Source: an uncultured Acidimicrobiales bacterium (GTDB lineage Bacteria > Actinomycetota > Acidimicrobiia > Acidimicrobiales > SZUA-35). Taken from it: a DNA stretch of 37,198 nucleotides. This document shows, one piece after another, positions 19,362 through 28,265 of the stretch. A program made the translations under genes and the position numbers. The notes under the pieces were generated by a model that was given only the letters and a program-made list of their open reading frames with translations, searched no databases and was not told the origin of the DNA. The stretch's first letter is position 1, and every line of letters starts with the position of its first letter. The stretch spans positions 1 through 37,198 of the forward strand of contig CALJMD010000004.1 of assembly GCA_937981915.1 (NCBI GenBank), given 5' to 3'.

Positions 19362-20977
19362 CTAGCACCATCTCCTCGAAGCATTACCAGCGGCGTTGAC
19401 AGCAAGATTCCCAGGTCGCGCCGCAGCGACCAGTTGTTGACGTATTCCAAGTCGAACTCCAGCATCTCGGGCACCGAAAGGGTGCTCCGGCCTGACACCT
19501 GCCATAAGCCGGTGCAGCCGGGGGGAGCCAATGTTCTGACCTGGTACCTGTCGCCGAACATCGAGTGCTCCCAGTCGAGGGCCGGGCGTGGCCCCACCAA
19601 CGACATGTCGCCCCGGAGCACATTCCACAGCTGGGGGAGTTCGTCAATTGAGAGGCGACGCAGCCAGTAGCCGACTGCAGTGACCCGCGGGTCGTTGTGT
19701 TTGAACGTCTCGCCGAAGTTGGCGGTCTGGTCACCCGACAGCTGACGCATCACGTTGGCCACATGTTGGGAGTCGTCGGCGTTGGTGATCATGGTCCGAA
19801 ACTTGAAGATTCGGAACGGTTGGCCGTACTGGCCGATCCGGGTTTGTTCAAAGATGGCCGGACCGGGGGAGCTGAACCTGACCAGCAGGGCGACCACCAG
19901 AAGTAGGGGTGACAGCACGACGAGCAGTATGAGGGAAACCAGGACATCGAGCGCTCGTTTCAGCGCCCGCTGCAACGCCGAGCCGAAGTGCCCGTTCTTG
20001 GCGCCGAACAGCGAGGATCGGTTCGGGTTGGTGACACCGGTGGCAAACGGCTCGATCGGCTGATTTGGTGACACTGGACCGGCAGGCCCGACCGGCCCGG
20101 CGGGCCCGACCGGCCCAGCCAGATTGATCGGAACAGTGACCGCACGGTGGAATGCCATATATACACCGGCAACACCGATGAGACCTCCGGCAACACCGCC
20201 AAAGACAAGGGCTTGCATCGGATTGGGTGTAGCCGGTTCCTCCAAGATGAAGCCTGGAGTGACCACCCTTGGATCGGTCAGTCGACGTCGATTCTCCTCG
20301 GCCTCTCGGTCGGCCAGCATGATCGATGCTTCGTTAACCTGCCGCTGCACGCGAACCAACTGGTCCTGCAGATCAACCTGGCGAGCGGTCGACAACAGTT
20401 CGCGGGACTCAAGCGTGGCTGACAACCCGGCTTCAAGCGACCGTAGATCGGTCAGGCGTTCTTCGATCACGCCGTCGGCCAGGCTGGTGTCCGGCGTGCT
20501 GAACTCATCGACGTACCCCTGGACGATGTCGTTCACGATGCGGGTGGCCCGCTCGGGGTCTTCATCGATGAAGCGGACCCGGATGATCTGGGTACCTCCG
20601 GTCACCGACGCGTCGTAGTGCTTCTGGAATTCTTTGTCGCTAATACCTTCGCGTTCTGCGACCGGGTGCCACATCGCCGGGCTTTCCAGCGTCACGGCAA
20701 CCGTTTCGTTCAACACGGCGGGGTCACGAAATTCGACTTCGGTGACTGCCTCCCACTCCGGGGTTTTGAGGAACTCGGCGATCACGGCGCCCTGGGCCCC
20801 AAACCCGACGGTCACCACGCACAACAAGATGGCACCGAGAACCGTTGGCAGCGGCGGTCGAAGATGGGGCGACTGGTCGAACACGACCGTCGGCGTCGGC
20901 TCCCCGAAAAGAGCCGACGCGTCGTCAACTAGGCCTGCCGCAGTGTCGGGCCCGTCACCTCGACTGGTCGTCAGCAC
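19358..20977 (-). CDS. Wzz-like domain / collagen-like linker / polyprenyl-phosphate sugar phosphotransferase (WcaJ/WbaP-type) fusion
   Basis: N-terminal Wzz-like TM-coil-TM; linker NLAGPVGPAGPVGPAGPVSPNQP; C-terminal KRALDVLVSLILLVVLSPLLLVVALLVRFSSPGPAIFEQTRIGQYGQPFRIFKFRTM...LSIDELPQLWNVLRGDMSLVGPRP. Confidence 0.9.
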   Translation of the reverse strand: MLTTSRGDGPDTAAGLVDDASALFGEPTPTVVFDQSPHLRPPLPTVLGAILLCVVTVGFGAQGAVIAEFLKTPEWEAVTEVEFRDPAVLNETVAVTLESPAMWHPVAEREGISDKEFQKHYDASVTGGTQIIRVRFIDEDPERATRIVNDIVQGYVDEFSTPDTSLADGVIEERLTDLRSLEAGLSATLESRELLSTARQVDLQDQLVRVQRQVNEASIMLADREAEENRRRLTDPRVVTPGFILEEPATPNPMQALVFGGVAGGLIGVAGVYMAFHRAVTVPINLAGPVGPAGPVGPAGPVSPNQPIEPFATGVTNPNRSSLFGAKNGHFGSALQRALKRALDVLVSLILLVVLSPLLLVVALLVRFSSPGPAIFEQTRIGQYGQPFRIFKFRTMITNADDSQHVANVMRQLSGDQTANFGETFKHNDPRVTAVGYWLRRLSIDELPQLWNVLRGDMSLVGPRPALDWEHSMFGDRYQVRTLAPPGCTGLWQVSGRSTLSVPEMLEFDLEYVNNWSLRRDLGILLSTPLVMLRGDGAR

Positions 20978-22076
20978 CCAACACCTCGCAAACCCGACCG
21001 ATCGACTGTCCGTCGAGTGACGGGAACATCGGTAGGGAAAGGATCTGATCAGCTAGCTCCTCAGTGGCCGAAAGGTCAGCCCGGGGAGCATTGGCGAACG
21101 GTTCGTGACGATGACAGGGCACGGGATAGTGAAGTCCCCAGCCCACCCGTCCTTCATCTAGCCGAGCGGTGACCGTGTCGCGGGCTTCGGTCATGCAACG
21201 AACGATGTAGAGGTGATAGACCGAGCTGACGTCGTCTCGATCGGTCAACGGAGCGAACCCACTGGGTAACGAGGCCTCGTATGCCTTGGCCGCCGTTCGT
21301 CGACCGTCATTGGCGGCATCAAGGTGGCGGAGTTTGACCTCCAGCGCCGCGGCCTGAAGCCCGTCGAGTCGGGAGTTTCGTCCGAGCAGAATGTGGTCGT
21401 AGCGTGAGTCCAACGCCCTGCCGTGGTTGGCGATGACTCGGATCCGCTCGGCCAACTGGGCGTCGCTGGTAGTCACTGCTCCACCGTCGCCGAGGGCACC
21501 GAGATTCTTCCCGGGGTAGAAGCTGAATCCGGCGGCGACACCGAGTGAACCGACAGGTCGTCCTCGCAGCGTGGCTCCGTGAGCCTGAGCCGCGTCCTCG
21601 ATGATCGCCACGCCGGCTGGGCCGGTGACCGTGGCGAGATCGTCAACGTCGACCGGCTGGCCGTACAGGTGCACGGCCATGACGGCCACGGTGCGGGGGG
21701 ACATGACCGGCCGAATGGTCTCGGCAGTGAGCAGCGCAGTGTCGGGATCGACATCGGCGAAGACCGCTTTGGCTCCACAGTGGGCTACCGCTTCGGCGGT
21801 GGCGATGAACGTGTTGGCCGGGACAATAACTTCGTCGCCTTCGCCAACGCCGAGTCCGGCAAGGATGAGTTCGAGGGCGTCGGTGCCGTTTGCCACGCCA
21901 ATGCAGTTGGTGGTGGCGGTGTAGCGGGCGAATGCTTCTTCGAATGACTCGACTGCGACGCCGCCGATGAAGGCGCAATTGTCGACGGTGGCCTTCCAGG
22001 CGGCGTCCAATTCGTCGCGGATCTCGGCGGTTACCGCCTGTAGATCGAGGAACGGGATGGGATTAGGAGTGTTCAT
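20955..22076 (-). CDS. DegT/DnrJ/EryC1/StrS family PLP aminotransferase (WbpE-like)
   Basis: IPFLDLQAVTAEIRDELDAAWKATVDNCAFIGG, GVANGTDALELIL, EDAAQAHGA, FSFYPGKNLGALGDGGAVTT. Confidence 0.94.
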   Translation of the reverse strand: MNTPNPIPFLDLQAVTAEIRDELDAAWKATVDNCAFIGGVAVESFEEAFARYTATTNCIGVANGTDALELILAGLGVGEGDEVIVPANTFIATAEAVAHCGAKAVFADVDPDTALLTAETIRPVMSPRTVAVMAVHLYGQPVDVDDLATVTGPAGVAIIEDAAQAHGATLRGRPVGSLGVAAGFSFYPGKNLGALGDGGAVTTSDAQLAERIRVIANHGRALDSRYDHILLGRNSRLDGLQAAALEVKLRHLDAANDGRRTAAKAYEASLPSGFAPLTDRDDVSSVYHLYIVRCMTEARDTVTARLDEGRVGWGLHYPVPCHRHEPFANAPRADLSATEELADQILSLPMFPSLDGQSIGRVCEVLGADDQSR

Positions 22077-23143
22077 TTGGCTACCTCCACCAGTCGTAGC
22101 GACGAGTCGCCGTTGGTTGCCGAAGCGGTTATGGATGGATGGGGTACGTCAACCCAGCCGCCGCCTATTCGCTGCGATGCATCGGCGGCGCAAAGTGTGG
22201 CCACAACGTCCAACCCGCTTGATCCGTCGGCAGCGGGACGCTCACCGGTTCGGATCGCCCGGACGAAGGCGTTGAGCTCCAACATCAGGGGTTCTTGGAA
22301 GTCGATGTAAGGCGACACGATGTTGCCGTTGCGGTAGTGGAGGGGGTGTCCGGGTGACGTTTCGGCCGTCGATTTGTCAACTCCCTTGTCGAAGACCCGC
22401 AGTCGTTCGTCGGACACGTCGTCGTAGACGGCCATACAGTTTTCACCGACCACGGTGGTGCGACGAACCTTGAGGGGGTCGAGCCAGCTGACATGGATAG
22501 AGGCGTTTACGTCGATGTCGCCGTATCGCAGCGAGAGATAGGCGACGTCTGACTTGTCGCCCATCAACTTCAGCCCCCAGGCGGACACCGAGGTTGGGCG
22601 GGAGTCGAGAATCCGGTTGATGATGGAGATGTCGTGAGGGGCGAGGTCCCACAGCACGTCGGTGTCTTGTTGGTACAGGCCAAGGTTGAGTCGGGCCGAA
22701 TTGATGTACCGGACTCGGCCGAACTCAGGCGTTCGGATAGTGTCAGCCAGGCTCCATACCGCCGGGTTGTACTCGAAGGTATGACCGACCATCAGACAGA
22801 GACCACGCTCGTCGGCCAACCGGTTTAAGTGAACCGCATCGTCGATGTCGGTGGTCATGGGCTTCTCCACCAGAACGTGGAGTCCGGCGTCGAGGGCCAT
22901 CTTGGCCACCGGATAGTGGGTAGTCGGGGGAGTAGCAATAATCACCGCATCGAGCGAGTCGGCAACGTCTTCCAGTTTCGGAACCGTGGCGAACACGGTG
23001 TAGCTCTCCGTCAGCTGGGCTCGCCGCCCGGCATCTTGGTCGATCAAGGCAACGTCTACATCCGATATCGAGCTTAAAACACGTACGTGTTTCGAACCCC
23101 AGTATCCGCAGCCCACTACTCCTATTCGAAGATCTTCAGTCAT
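22073..23143 (-). CDS. Gfo/Idh/MocA family oxidoreductase (WbpB-like)
   Basis: MTEDLRIGVVGCGYWGSKHVRVL, HVLVEKPMTTDIDDA; ATG at 23143 fits the Rossmann start better than 23227. Confidence 0.9.
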   Translation of the reverse strand: MTEDLRIGVVGCGYWGSKHVRVLSSISDVDVALIDQDAGRRAQLTESYTVFATVPKLEDVADSLDAVIIATPPTTHYPVAKMALDAGLHVLVEKPMTTDIDDAVHLNRLADERGLCLMVGHTFEYNPAVWSLADTIRTPEFGRVRYINSARLNLGLYQQDTDVLWDLAPHDISIINRILDSRPTSVSAWGLKLMGDKSDVAYLSLRYGDIDVNASIHVSWLDPLKVRRTTVVGENCMAVYDDVSDERLRVFDKGVDKSTAETSPGHPLHYRNGNIVSPYIDFQEPLMLELNAFVRAIRTGERPAADGSSGLDVVATLCAADASQRIGGGWVDVPHPSITASATNGDSSLRLVEVAK

Positions 23144-23460
23144 ATATAACAACGTTTCTCTTGGACAGTTCAGGGCAACGTTCGCTGCACCTGATTTGTC
23201 TAGCCACCTGATGTGGAGATCAATCAACGTTCATTGAGCGCTTCACCGCGAGATGGGTAGCGAGCTTTGATCGCAATTGATGTTCCGAAGATGACCACCG
23301 AGCACTGATTCGCTGAAGATACGGGCGAATTATGAATTGGGTAAAAATGCCCACTAACCGTCTTCGCCTGCCGTGCGGTTGACATGAGTGGATCGCTGCT
23401 TACGGGCGCCGGTCACCAATCGCACACCCGACAGGAATTCGCTGACAGGGGATTTTGACA

Positions 23461-23763
23461 ATGGAACTCACAACCGAACTGATCATCGCTCTCATGGTCG
23501 TCGGAAATCTGATACTTCTCGGACTGGGCTACGTTTCGTGGCGTCTCATCTTCGGAACGCCACGCCCTGCGGTGCCGATGCAACAACAGCAGGCAAGCCC
23601 CGGCCCGGTGGAACGCGACGTTTGGGAGTCTTCGGTGCCGACGGAGCCGGTGGACCAATCGGAGCTCGATCCTCTCGCCGGTCTCTTCCGATATGACAGC
23701 TGGCATGCCGAAGAACAGACGGCCGGTGACCCTCGCTTCGGCGACGCCGGCGGGGTGCGCTAG
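23461..23763 (+). CDS. Small single-TM protein of unknown function
   Basis: MELTTELIIALMVVGNLILLGLGYVSWRLIFG... then hydrophilic tail; first gene of the rightward operon ahead of asnB-like gene. Confidence 0.6.
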   Translation: MELTTELIIALMVVGNLILLGLGYVSWRLIFGTPRPAVPMQQQQASPGPVERDVWESSVPTEPVDQSELDPLAGLFRYDSWHAEEQTAGDPRFGDAGGVR

Positions 23764-23766
23764 CTC

Positions 23767-25653
23767 ATGTGCGGAATCTCAGGAATCCACCGTCGAGACG
23801 GCGGTCCAGTGCAACCGGCCCTCCTGCGGCGGATGGCGGACTCGCTGGTGCACCGCGGTCCCGATGATGCTGGCTACCACAACGGTCCGGGCATCGGCTT
23901 CGGGTTCCGGCGGCTCTCAATTGTTGATCTAGAGGGCGGAAATCAGCCGCTTTCCAGCCACGGCAGCGTCTTTGTTCTCGGAAATGGCGAGATCTACAAC
24001 CATGCTGCCATCCGAGAGGAATTGGTATCCGAGGGCTACCGATTCAGCACCAATTCTGATATGGAAGTCGTCGCTCACGGCTATCACCGGTGGGGCGAAC
24101 GCGTCGTCGAACGTCTCAACGGAATGTTTGCGTTGGCCATCTGGGACGCGGTCGAGGAGCGCCTGGTCCTGGCCCGCGACCACTTGGGGATCAAGCCGCT
24201 CTACTATGGCGAAGCCGGGGGTGTGGTCCGATTCGGATCCGAAATCCGGGCAATCCTGGCCGACCCTGACATCGAGCGGCAGGTCGATCCGGATGCTGTT
24301 CGCCTGCTTCTGCACTTCGGCTACGTTCCGGCACCTCACACCCTGGTGGCCGGGCTGAAAAAGCTTCGTCCCGGGCACCTGTTGGTGTCGGACCGAGACG
24401 GTAGTCGAGTCAGCAGATTCTGGCATCCCGTCCCACAGGATGGGGGCCGACTCGATTTCGGCCAGGCTGTCGATCGCTACGCCGATCTGGTTGGTCAAGC
24501 TGTCGACCGGCAGCTCCTCGGCGATGTTCCCATTGGCCTGCTGTTGTCCGGTGGGGTCGACTCGTCGTACGTTCTGGATGAAATGGCCAAGTCGACAGAC
24601 GAGCAAATTCGTACCTTCTCCGTCGGCTTCGGATCAGAATTTGAATACGACGAGCTGGCCGTCGCCCGGCAAACAGCTGAGCGATACGGCACTCAACACC
24701 ATGAGCTTCAACTCCAGTTTGACTCGTTTGAGAATATCTATCAGCAAACAATGTGGCATCTAGAAGAACCAGTGTTGTCGCAGAGCACGTTTGCGTTTCA
24801 TCTGTTAACAGCCGAAGTTCGAAAGCATGTCAAAGTTGTACTGACCGGGCAGGGGGCGGACGAACTGTGGGCCGGATACGACCGGTACATGGCCGAACGT
24901 TACGCCGCTCCTGTGCGGTGGCTGCTCGGCTCATCGGCGTTCGGAACCGCGGCCGGAGCGACGTCTCGAACCCAGCGACTGGCTCGTGCAGCGCAGTCGC
25001 TCGGGCATAGTGATCCGGTCACCCGATTCGCCGCCATCCACCAGGTGTTCGCTCCCGAAGACCTTGGTTCTGGCCTGGGGGTGAGCGGCTCGGATGCTCG
25101 GGCCGAGGACGTCATCGAGTACTGGCAGCAACCGGTGGCCGACCTCGGCGACCTGGATCAGTTGCTTCACATCGACGTCCGAATGTCGTTAGCCGACGAT
25201 CTACTGTTCTACGGCGACAAGTTGTCAATGGCCAACTCGGTGGAGGCCAGAGTGCCGCTGCTCGACCGTGAGGTCGTCGAGTTTGTCGAGTCGCTGCCTG
25301 CCGAATTCAAGCTGCGGGGACGAACCGGCAAGCTCGGTCACAAGGCGGCGGCGGCCAAACGAGTTGCACCTGATGTAATCAAACGTCGAAAGCTCGGGTT
25401 CGCGACCCCGGTCGACCGGTGGTTCGCCACTGAGCTCGTCCCGGCATTGGAGCGGACGGTCTTGGCTTCCGACTCATGGTGCGAACGACACCTTGATCCC
25501 ACAGTCCTTAAAGGCCTCGTGGACGACCACGTGGCGGGGCGACGCAACAACCGGCGGCAGCTGACCACGCTTTTGTCGTTCGAGTACGCCTGTCAGCAAC
25601 TGTTCGACGGTGCCCATCCGGACACCACACAACCTGTTGGAGTCTCAAAATGA
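23767..25653 (+). CDS. asnB: Glutamine-hydrolysing asparagine synthase-type amidotransferase
   Basis: MCGISGIHRRDGG N-terminal nucleophile Cys, LVHRGPDDAG, LLSGGVDSSYVLDEM synthetase PPi loop. Confidence 0.95.
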   Translation: MCGISGIHRRDGGPVQPALLRRMADSLVHRGPDDAGYHNGPGIGFGFRRLSIVDLEGGNQPLSSHGSVFVLGNGEIYNHAAIREELVSEGYRFSTNSDMEVVAHGYHRWGERVVERLNGMFALAIWDAVEERLVLARDHLGIKPLYYGEAGGVVRFGSEIRAILADPDIERQVDPDAVRLLLHFGYVPAPHTLVAGLKKLRPGHLLVSDRDGSRVSRFWHPVPQDGGRLDFGQAVDRYADLVGQAVDRQLLGDVPIGLLLSGGVDSSYVLDEMAKSTDEQIRTFSVGFGSEFEYDELAVARQTAERYGTQHHELQLQFDSFENIYQQTMWHLEEPVLSQSTFAFHLLTAEVRKHVKVVLTGQGADELWAGYDRYMAERYAAPVRWLLGSSAFGTAAGATSRTQRLARAAQSLGHSDPVTRFAAIHQVFAPEDLGSGLGVSGSDARAEDVIEYWQQPVADLGDLDQLLHIDVRMSLADDLLFYGDKLSMANSVEARVPLLDREVVEFVESLPAEFKLRGRTGKLGHKAAAAKRVAPDVIKRRKLGFATPVDRWFATELVPALERTVLASDSWCERHLDPTVLKGLVDDHVAGRRNNRRQLTTLLSFEYACQQLFDGAHPDTTQPVGVSK

Positions 25654-27053
25654 CGAACATCATCACCGGGGACGATCCGGTTTCCGATCTGCTAGCCGGA
25701 CGGGTCCAATCTGCCGCCTCGTCCCGCATCGCCGTCTTCGGTCTCGGCTACGTCGGCACGGTCACCGCTGCCTGCTTCGCCGGGCTTGGACACAACGTGA
25801 TTGGCATCGACACCAACGACGACAAGGTCGCACAATTCGCGCGAGGTGACAGTCCAGTCCTGGAGCCGGGAGTCGAAGAACTCCTGGCTTCAGGACTTGA
25901 ACAAGGTCGGGTCGCCGCTACCAGCAACATTGATGATGCGGTTGCGGGCAGTGATCTTGCCTTGGTTTGTGTGGGAACACCGAGCCTGGCCAACGGCAAC
26001 ATCGATCTGCGCTACATCCTGGCGGTGGCCGCCGACATCGCCGGTGCCCTGCGGCGGTTGGACAAGAGCACTTACACCATTGTGATCCGCAGCACCGTCC
26101 TCCCGGGCAGCGCCGACAAGGTTCGATCAGTGTTGATCGACAATGGCATCGCCCCGCCGAGCCACGACGTGCACGTGGTGGTCAACCCGGAATTTCTACG
26201 TGAGGGGCAAGGGGTGGAGGACTTTCTGCGTCCCCCGCTCATCCTGGTCGGAGCGGACGACGACACAGCCGGCAGCCAGGTCCTGGACCTGTACGACGGT
26301 ATTGTCGCCGACCGCCAACTGGCTCCGACACGAGTGGCGGAACTGGTCAAGTACGCCAACAACAGCTGGCATGCGGTCAAGGTGACCTTCGCCAACGAAA
26401 TTGGCGTGGTGGCCAAAGCCCTCGACGTCGACGGTGTCGAGGTGATGCGGCTTCTGTGTAGCGACGAGAAGTTGAACATTTCGTCGGCCTACATGCGTCC
26501 GGGTTTCGCTTGGGGTGGGTCGTGCCTGCCTAAAGACGTGCGGGCGGTCAACTTTGCCGCCAAGAGCGCCGACGTCGTGGTGCCGATGCTGTCCAGCTTG
26601 TTGCCAAGCAACGGCATTCACACCTCCCGACTCATCGATCTTCTCCTGGAACTCGACAGGAACCGCATTGGTTTCGTCGGCTTGGCGTTCAAGCCGGGAA
26701 CCGATGACCTTAGGGAGAGCGCCATGGTCGAAGTGGTGGAGCGCATGAACGGCAAGGGGTTCTTGTGTCGCATTCATGATCAAGAGTTGATCCCTGACGA
26801 GTTGGTCGGTGGCAACTTGGCCTTCGTCCAAAGCGAGCTGCCGCATCTTGGGCAGCTTATGGATGATGACCTTGAGCAGATGGTGGCCGAGTCGGACGTG
26901 CTTGTGGTGTCCAAAGGGTCGGATCGAGTGAACGCGGTTCTTGCCGCCGCCGGTCGAGGACCGGACTCCGCCAATCCGTTGGCCGTTGTCGACCTGGTCG
27001 GTCTCCCCGACAACGTGCGCAGCGCGGTGTCTTACTACGGGGTGGCATGGTGA
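25650..27053 (+). CDS. UDP-glucose/GDP-mannose dehydrogenase family, closest by eye to GDP-mannose 6-dehydrogenase (AlgD-like)
   Basis: IAVFGLGYVGTVTAACFAGLGHNVIGID, NPEFLREGQGVEDF, YMRPGFAWGGSCLPKDVRAV, FVGLAFKPGTDDLRESAMVEVVE. Confidence 0.93.
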   Translation: MTNIITGDDPVSDLLAGRVQSAASSRIAVFGLGYVGTVTAACFAGLGHNVIGIDTNDDKVAQFARGDSPVLEPGVEELLASGLEQGRVAATSNIDDAVAGSDLALVCVGTPSLANGNIDLRYILAVAADIAGALRRLDKSTYTIVIRSTVLPGSADKVRSVLIDNGIAPPSHDVHVVVNPEFLREGQGVEDFLRPPLILVGADDDTAGSQVLDLYDGIVADRQLAPTRVAELVKYANNSWHAVKVTFANEIGVVAKALDVDGVEVMRLLCSDEKLNISSAYMRPGFAWGGSCLPKDVRAVNFAAKSADVVVPMLSSLLPSNGIHTSRLIDLLLELDRNRIGFVGLAFKPGTDDLRESAMVEVVERMNGKGFLCRIHDQELIPDELVGGNLAFVQSELPHLGQLMDDDLEQMVAESDVLVVSKGSDRVNAVLAAAGRGPDSANPLAVVDLVGLPDNVRSAVSYYGVAW

Positions 27054-28252
27054 GCGAAGCATCACGTCACGCACTCCTGGTAGTCGAGAACTGCCCTGTC
27101 CCTCACGATCGTCGAGTCTGGAATCAGGCCCGCTCACTGGTAACCGAGGGGTACGACGTCACCGTTATTTCGCCGTCGAGTGATCGGCACGGTCAAGACA
27201 CTGTGCGTGAACGGCGCGACGGCGTGGACATCATCCGCTTTCCTATGCCGTTCGGGGGACCCCGCAAAAAAGACTTTGTCCTTGAGTACGGCTGGGCGAT
27301 GCTGGCCATTCACTTCTTGGCCCTCCGGCTGTGGTTCTCCAAACGGTTCCACATCGTTCACGTCGCCAACCCTCCCGACTTGTTTTTCGGTCTCAAGTGG
27401 ATGTTCGGTTGGCGTGGCGTGAAGTTTGTGTTCGATCAGCACGACCTTGGACCTGAGACGTACCAGAGCAAGTTTGACGAGGAGCGAACCGGGGCGATGC
27501 ACCGGCTCCTGCTGTGGATCGAACAGCGGTCCTACCGGGCCTCCGATGTTGTGGTGGTGACCAACGAAAGCTACCGGGAGCGGGCCGTTGGCCGAGGTGG
27601 AAAGGCCGACGCTGACGTGTTCACGGTCCGCAACAGCCCCGACCCGACGTTGTTTACCCCTCGACAACCGGTGCCCGAGTTGAAGCAGGGCTTTGAACAC
27701 TTGGCGGTGTTTGTCGGGACGATGGGCCACCAAGACGGTGCACACGTCGTTGTCGACACTGCTCACTATGTTCGGTCGACATTGGGACGAACCGACGTGT
27801 TGTTTGTGATGGTCGGGACCGGCGACGCCTTCGATGAAGTTGAACGTCGTCATCGTGAGCTCGAACTCGGTGAAGGTCTGCGACTGACCGGTTTCATTTC
27901 CGACGACGACATGTTGGACTACCTGGCCACCGCCGACGTCGGACTGGCCCCCGACCTTGATAGCCCGCTCAACAACATTTCGACGATGATCAAAACAATG
28001 GACTACATGTCCATGAGCATCCCAGTGGTCAGCTTCGACTTGGTCGAGTCGAAGCGTTCGGCCGGTGACGCTGCGGCCTACGTGCAGGAGAACACACCCG
28101 AAGCGTTCGGCGATGCCGTGGTAGCACTGCTGGACGACGACGCTCGTCGCCGTGAAATGGCCGAGCTTGGACGCACGAGGATCACCGGGGACCTGTCGTG
28201 GGCCAATAGCGCCAAACAGTTGGCCGCGGCGTACGACCGGGCACTCGGCTAG
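27047..28252 (+). CDS. Glycosyltransferase, group 1 (GT4-like)
   Basis: NCPVPHDRRVWNQARSLVTEGYDVTVISP...VFVGTMGHQDGAHVVVDTAHYV...GFISDDDMLDYLATADVGLAPDLDSPLNNISTMIKTMDYMSMSIPVVSFDL. Confidence 0.92.
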   Translation: MVSEASRHALLVVENCPVPHDRRVWNQARSLVTEGYDVTVISPSSDRHGQDTVRERRDGVDIIRFPMPFGGPRKKDFVLEYGWAMLAIHFLALRLWFSKRFHIVHVANPPDLFFGLKWMFGWRGVKFVFDQHDLGPETYQSKFDEERTGAMHRLLLWIEQRSYRASDVVVVTNESYRERAVGRGGKADADVFTVRNSPDPTLFTPRQPVPELKQGFEHLAVFVGTMGHQDGAHVVVDTAHYVRSTLGRTDVLFVMVGTGDAFDEVERRHRELELGEGLRLTGFISDDDMLDYLATADVGLAPDLDSPLNNISTMIKTMDYMSMSIPVVSFDLVESKRSAGDAAAYVQENTPEAFGDAVVALLDDDARRREMAELGRTRITGDLSWANSAKQLAAAYDRALG

Positions 28253-28265
28253 TGCTCCACAAGAC

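Noticed and set aside
23077-23092. Perfect 16-bp palindrome aaacacgtacgtgttt as an operator
   Set aside because: Falls inside the Gfo/Idh coding sequence (encodes the RVL of HVRVLSSISD), ~50 bp after the start; could be chance, no second copy noticed.
26196-27137. 313-aa minus-strand ORF
   Set aside because: Antisense of the AlgD-like dehydrogenase; no family motif.
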